Made by a program: the position numbers and the translations under genes. 5,528 nt of DNA from Flectobacillus sp. (GTDB taxonomy: Bacteria; Bacteroidota; Bacteroidia; Cytophagales; Spirosomataceae): NCBI GenBank assembly GCA_029865665.1, contig JARXAV010000063.1, positions 1 to 5,528 on the forward strand. The letters run 5' to 3'. Below are positions 1 through 5,528 of this stretch, piece after piece; position 1 is the stretch's first letter; every line of letters starts with the position of its first letter. Under the pieces are notes generated by a model, which saw nothing but the letters and a program-made list of their open reading frames with translations, was not told the DNA's origin and ran no database searches.

Positions 1-161
1 GCTCCTGTCCAGAAAACAATTAAACCAGCATGAGCAACGTGCGCTCCTAAAAGTTTTCCTGAAAGGTTAATTAATCTAGCATTCCCTGCCCACCAAGCAA
101 ATCCCGTTGATTCAACTGTTTTATCTGTTGTAATTTCTAAATCATCAAAGCGCGTTTCCAC
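1..161 (-). CDS. psbC: Photosystem II CP43 chlorophyll-binding protein, N-terminal part (runs off left edge)
   Basis: CP43 is an inner antenna protein of photosystem II. It binds chlorophyll a, passes excitation to the D1/D2 core and sits in the thylakoid membrane. Only 53 codons plus two bases are visible, of a protein usually about 460 residues long. The reading begins VETRFDDLE, and residues 18-53 ([20 protein letters not shown], then [16 protein letters not shown]) are the highly conserved CP43 start, with H41 and H44 in the HVAH chlorophyll-binding segment of the first membrane helix. I chose the GTG at 159-161 because an AGGAGG site lies 9 bases upstream, the V-E-T start matches the family, and no ATG is in frame for at least 19 codons upstream. 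Thr3 aligns with the threonine that becomes the mature N-terminus in plants. The gene overlaps the psbD end by 17 bases. The variable segment between residues 4 and 17 differs from land plants, which is usual between lineages. Confidence 0.97.
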   Translation of the reverse strand, partial: METRFDDLEITTDKTVESTGFAWWAGNARLINLSGKLLGAHVAHAGLIVFWTG

Positions 162-1206
162 GTGGTAATACCTCCTCTGGGAATATATAATTTTCGTGTG
201 GTTGATCTTGAGCTGCCATCCAAATACGAATTCCTTCGTTTAATAACAGATTTTTTGTGTAAAAAGTTTCAAATTCTGGATCTTCTGCTGCTCTTAATTC
301 TTGCGAAATAAAATCGTAAGCACGTAAGTTTAAGGCTAATCCAACAATTCCTACAGCACTTGCCCATAGACCAGTAACTGGAACGAATAACATAAAGAAA
401 TGAAGCCAACGTTTATTTGAGAATGCTACTCCAAAAATTTGTGACCAGAAACGATTCGCTGTAACCATTGAATATGTTTCTTCAGATTGTGTTGGAGTAA
501 ATGCACGGAAAGTGTTTGCTGCATCTCCATCTTCAAATAAAGTATTTTCTACTGTTGCTCCATGAATAGCACATAATAAAGCACCACCTAAAATTCCAGC
601 AACTCCCATCATATGGAATGGATTTAATGTCCAGTTATGGAATCCTTGTAAGAATAAAAGGAAACGGAAAATAGCTGCTACTCCAAAACTTGGAGCAAAG
701 AACCAACTAGCTTGTCCTAAAGGATATAATAAAAATACAGAAACAAAAATAGCAATAGGTCCTGTAAATGCTAAAGCATTGTATGGTCGAATTCCAACTA
801 AGCGTGCAATTTCAAATTGACGTAAGCAGAATCCAATTAATCCAAAAGCACCATGAAGAGCAATAAATGTCCAAAGACCTCCGATTTGGAACCATACCGT
901 CCAATTTCCTTTTGCTTCAGGTCCCCATAATAATAAAAGTGAATGACCGAAGCTATTTGCTGGAGAGGATACTGCAGCTGTTAAGAAATTACATCCTTCT
1001 AAGAATGAGCTTGCTAATCCGTGCGTATACCAAGATGTAACAAAAGTAATTCCAGTTAACCATCCTCCTAAAGCAAGATAAGCACACGGGAATAACAATA
1101 AACCAGACCAACCAACAAATACAAAACGATCACGTTTTAACCAGTCATCAACTAGATTAAAAAGTCCTTCTGTTTTTGATTTTACTTTTCCAATACTAAT
1201 TGTCAT
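145..1206 (-). CDS. psbD: Photosystem II reaction-centre protein D2, complete
   Basis: D2 pairs with D1 to form the photosystem II reaction centre in the thylakoid membrane and carries the tightly bound quinone QA. The 353-residue length is standard. Five membrane helices fall at about residues 32-54, 109-137, 141-165, 195-221 and 263-291. Key residues are all present: Tyr161 (redox-active TyrD), His198 (P680 chlorophyll ligand), His118 (peripheral chlorophyll), Gln130 (near pheophytin), His215 and His269 (non-haem iron) and Trp254 (QA pocket). The ATG at 1204-1206 gives the conserved length and an MTISIGK start typical of the family. The stop is TGA at 145-147. No Shine-Dalgarno motif precedes the ATG; the upstream bases are an A/T-rich run, so initiation must use another cue. 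The gene overlaps psbC downstream and is very probably co-transcribed with it. Sequence style ([23 protein letters not shown]) fits red-lineage plastids. The reading frame has no sign of damage or editing need. Confidence 0.99.
   Translation of the reverse strand: MTISIGKVKSKTEGLFNLVDDWLKRDRFVFVGWSGLLLFPCAYLALGGWLTGITFVTSWYTHGLASSFLEGCNFLTAAVSSPANSFGHSLLLLWGPEAKGNWTVWFQIGGLWTFIALHGAFGLIGFCLRQFEIARLVGIRPYNALAFTGPIAIFVSVFLLYPLGQASWFFAPSFGVAAIFRFLLFLQGFHNWTLNPFHMMGVAGILGGALLCAIHGATVENTLFEDGDAANTFRAFTPTQSEETYSMVTANRFWSQIFGVAFSNKRWLHFFMLFVPVTGLWASAVGIVGLALNLRAYDFISQELRAAEDPEFETFYTKNLLLNEGIRIWMAAQDQPHENYIFPEEVLPRGNAL
169..176 (-). promoter_or_regulatory. Shine-Dalgarno site for psbC, inside the psbD coding region
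   Basis: The minus strand reads AGGAGGTA here, with the AGGAGG core at 171-176 and 9 bases between it and the GTG start. It is fully complementary to TACCTCCT at 3397-3404, the 3' end of the 16S rRNA in this same window. The same bases encode part of the conserved D2 tail [11 protein letters not shown], so the site is under two constraints at once. It supports ribosome entry at GTG within the psbD-psbC message. That the site is used is inferred from complementarity and spacing and from the known use of this GTG in plant chloroplasts. Confidence 0.85.
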
Positions 1207-1387
1207 AAAAATTGATAATGTTGCAAAAATGTACTTTTTTTAGAAAAAATGAATAAAATTCTTTTTTTATTTAGATAAAACGATAAAAATCTGATTTGGT
1301 TACACTGATTTTGAATAAAAAAAAGTAAAAAAGAAGTAATTCCACAATCTGTCTTTGTCTTAAAAATAATAAACTAGATCCCCTAAT

Positions 1388-1416
1388 ACTATATATCTTA
1401 TTATTACATTTGAAAA
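1388..1416 (-). promoter_or_regulatory. Weak candidate promoter for psbD-psbC
   Basis: On the minus strand, TTTTCA (1411-1416, four of six matches to TTGACA) is followed after 17 bases by TATAGT (1388-1393, five of six matches to TATAAT). This would start a transcript near 1381 with a leader of about 175 bases before the psbD ATG. It is the best spaced pair I found upstream of psbD, but AT-rich DNA yields such matches by chance and no stronger one is present. Treat it as a guess. Confidence 0.25.
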
Positions 1417-1581
1417 TTTAGGGAAATCTTAAATTTAATTGAATCGTATTTTTATTGAATTAGTTATCTGACTAAATTATTTTAAAATCAGTTTTTTTAA
1501 TACTATTCAAAGAAAGATTTCAACTGCTTTATGAATTATCTAATTAAAATATAGTAAAAAGAAGTTAATTAATTTAGTTTT

Positions 1582-1609
1582 TTTTTCTATCTTCTATTAT
1601 ATAGAAAAA
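1582..1609. repeat. Inverted repeat with two alternative stems
   Basis: TTTTTCTAT (1582-1590) and ATAGAAAAA (1601-1609) are perfect 9-base inverted arms around a 10-base loop. A second, inner option uses TTCTAT (1592-1597) with the same right arm ATAGAA (1601-1606) around TAT. The two left arms arise from a near-duplicated TTCTAT. It lies far upstream of both transcription units, so a terminator role is unlikely. It may be a slipped-strand product of AT-rich DNA. Confidence 0.55.
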
Positions 1610-1641
1610 TCAAACAAATCATTTTTTTCAATCTTTATAGT

Positions 1642-1668
1642 ACTATTACTACTATTACTATTACTATT
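1642..1668. repeat. ACTATT hexamer microsatellite
   Basis: Four copies of ACTATT occur at 1642-1647, 1651-1656, 1657-1662 and 1663-1668, with a single ACT triplet at 1648-1650 interrupting the array. It can also be read as imperfect TAC/TAT triplets. It lies in non-coding DNA and is best explained by replication slippage; copy number may vary between strains. Confidence 0.75.
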
Positions 1669-1808
1669 TAATTAAATTGTAATTCTTTTAATAAAAAACC
1701 CAAGATTTGTTATAAAAATATCCATTAATCATATTAATAATAATATAAAAATGTGAAAAGAAAATTTCTTTTTTTATTTTGAACTGTTTTTTCTGAAAAA
1801 ATCTAAAT

Positions 1809-1853
1809 AAAAAAAATTTTTTCTTGACAGGTTATAGAAATTATGAATATAAT
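1809..1853 (+). promoter_or_regulatory. Sigma70-type promoter of the rRNA operon
   Basis: TTGACA (1824-1829) and TATAAT (1848-1853) both match the bacterial consensus exactly and are separated by 18 bases. Directly upstream is an A8T6 tract (1809-1822), which resembles the AT-rich UP elements that boost bacterial rRNA promoters. The predicted start is near 1857-1861, giving a leader of about 86 bases before mature 16S. It would be read by the plastid-encoded bacterial-type RNA polymerase. Its place directly before 16S makes the assignment strong; the exact start is inferred. Confidence 0.9.
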
Positions 1854-1859
1854 ACGAAG

Positions 1860-1945
1860 TTGTTAAGAAAAGAATTCTCTTTTTTCACGAAAAAAAAAAT
1901 TCAGGAAAACAAAATGGATCTAGTTCACAATTAGATCAAAACATT
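1860..1945 (+). other. 16S rRNA leader with two stem-loops
   Basis: The leader between the predicted start and mature 16S contains two hairpins. The first pairs 1872-1885 with 1889-1902 (GAATT with AATTC at the base, T with A above, two C-A mismatches, a terminal U-G). The second pairs GATCTAGTT (1917-1925) with AATTAGATC (1929-1937), with one G-U pair. Both have a CAC loop. The left arm of the first hairpin also contains TTCTCTTTTT (1875-1884), complementary to the region after 16S, so it could instead join a processing stem that loops out the whole 16S. Which fold forms is inferred, not shown. Confidence 0.55.
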
Positions 1946-3406
<1,461 letters not shown>

Positions 3407-3426
3407 AAAACAGAAAAAGAGAAAAA
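3407..3426 (+). other. 16S-trnI spacer with possible processing-stem arm
   Basis: Only 20 bases separate 16S from trnI. AAAAAGAGAA (3414-3423) is perfectly complementary to TTCTCTTTTT (1875-1884) in the 16S leader, with a further G-U possible. In bacteria, leader and trailer pairing around 16S makes a double-stranded substrate for RNase III. A similar role is plausible here, but both arms are low complexity, so a chance match cannot be excluded. Confidence 0.4.
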
Positions 3427-3500
3427 GGGCTATTAGCTCAGTTGGTTAGAGTGCACCCCTGATAAGGGTGAGGTCCCTGGTTCAAATCTAGGATGGCCCA
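3427..3500 (+). tRNA. trnI-GAU: tRNA-Ile (GAU)
   Basis: This 74-base sequence folds as a standard cloverleaf that reads isoleucine codons AUC and AUU. The acceptor GGGCTAT (3427-3433) pairs with ATGGCCC (3493-3499) with one U-G, followed by discriminator A3500. The anticodon stem CACCC/GGGTG closes the loop CTGATAA, placing GAT at 3461-3463. The T arm is CCTGG-TTCAAAT-CTAGG. The 3' CCA is not encoded and must be added later. There is no group II intron, unlike land-plant chloroplasts. It sits in the rRNA operon and is co-transcribed. Confidence 0.98.
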
Positions 3501-3503
3501 GAG

Positions 3504-3576
3504 GGGGATATAGCTCAGTTGGTAGAGCGCTGCTTTTGCACGGCAGAAGTCAGCGGTTCGAGTCCGCTTATCTCCA
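3504..3576 (+). tRNA. trnA-UGC: tRNA-Ala (UGC)
   Basis: This 73-base cloverleaf reads alanine GCN codons. The acceptor GGGGATA (3504-3510) pairs with TATCTCC (3569-3575) with one G-U, and A3576 is the discriminator. The anticodon stem CTGCT/GGCAG encloses TTTGCAC, with TGC at 3537-3539. The T arm carries the usual GGTTCGAGTCC. It starts only 3 bases after trnI and ends about 11 bases before 23S, so tRNA end cleavage probably also frees the 23S 5' end region. No intron and no encoded CCA. Confidence 0.98.
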
Positions 3577-3587
3577 AAGATATAATG

Positions 3588-5528
<1,941 letters not shown>

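Larger units (their letters stand above)
1207..1823. other. AT-rich divergent spacer between psbD and the rRNA promoter; no gene seen
   Basis: About 620 bases separate the psbD start from the rRNA promoter. I find no tRNA-like cloverleaf, no ORF with recognisable protein sequence and no strong terminator, as expected between two units that diverge. The content is long A and T runs with several small inverted repeats: AAATTTA at 1414-1420 with TAAATTT at 1430-1436, the hairpin at 1582-1609, ATTAAT at 1724-1729 and 1733-1738, and AAAAGAAA/TTTCTTTT at 1756-1772. A hexamer microsatellite lies at 1642-1668. The psbD 5' untranslated region and its promoter must lie in the left part. Confidence 0.8.

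Noticed and set aside
1756..1772. AAAAGAAA/TTTCTTTT inverted repeat as a terminator
   Set aside because: The arms are A/T-only apart from one base, are separated by a single base and lie between diverging units where no terminator is expected.
1784..1795. CTGTTTTTTCTG upstream of the rRNA promoter, complementary to part of the 16S trailer
   Set aside because: It is upstream of the predicted transcript start and low in complexity, so pairing in the transcript is not supported.
3581..3586. TATAAT just before 23S, as a possible internal promoter
   Set aside because: The place for a -35 box falls in the trnA T arm and matches the consensus at only about three of six bases. Likely chance in AT-rich spacer.

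Overview
This window is plastid (chloroplast) DNA from a photosynthetic eukaryote, most likely a red-lineage alga such as a stramenopile, haptophyte or cryptophyte. The evidence is a psbD/psbC photosystem II pair next to a bacterial-type rRNA operon in order 16S-trnI(GAU)-trnA(UGC)-23S, very AT-rich non-coding DNA, intron-free tRNAs and spacers of only a few bases to about 20 bases. The D2 protein reads like red-lineage homologues (for example [11 protein letters not shown] and the [12 protein letters not shown] tail). I cannot name the class or genus from the sequence alone.

Layout. Positions 1-1206 (minus strand) hold complete psbD (D2, 353 aa) and the first 53 codons of psbC (CP43), which runs off the left edge. 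psbC starts with GTG inside the end of psbD, 17 bases before the psbD stop, and has a strong Shine-Dalgarno site embedded in psbD codons. Positions 1207-1823 are a gene-free AT-rich divergent spacer with small inverted repeats and a hexamer microsatellite. A near-consensus sigma70-type promoter at 1824-1853 drives the rRNA operon rightwards. An 86-base leader with two hairpins follows, then 16S rRNA (about 1946-3406), trnI (3427-3500), trnA (3504-3576) and the first about 1,940 bases of 23S rRNA, which runs off the right edge just past helix 69 and an intact I-CeuI-type target site.

How the parts relate. psbD and psbC encode the D2 reaction-centre subunit and the CP43 inner antenna of photosystem II and are almost certainly co-transcribed. 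The 3' end of the 16S rRNA here (anti-Shine-Dalgarno CCTCCT at 3399-3404) pairs without a mismatch over 8 bases with the psbC ribosome-binding site, so both partners of that interaction lie in the window. psbD has no such site. The two transcription units diverge from the AT-rich spacer.

Nothing here looks like a new biological system. The points most worth checking are the psbC start (the upstream start codon annotated in land plants is ACG here), two possible and mutually exclusive folds of the 16S leader, and the unoccupied homing-endonuclease target in 23S.
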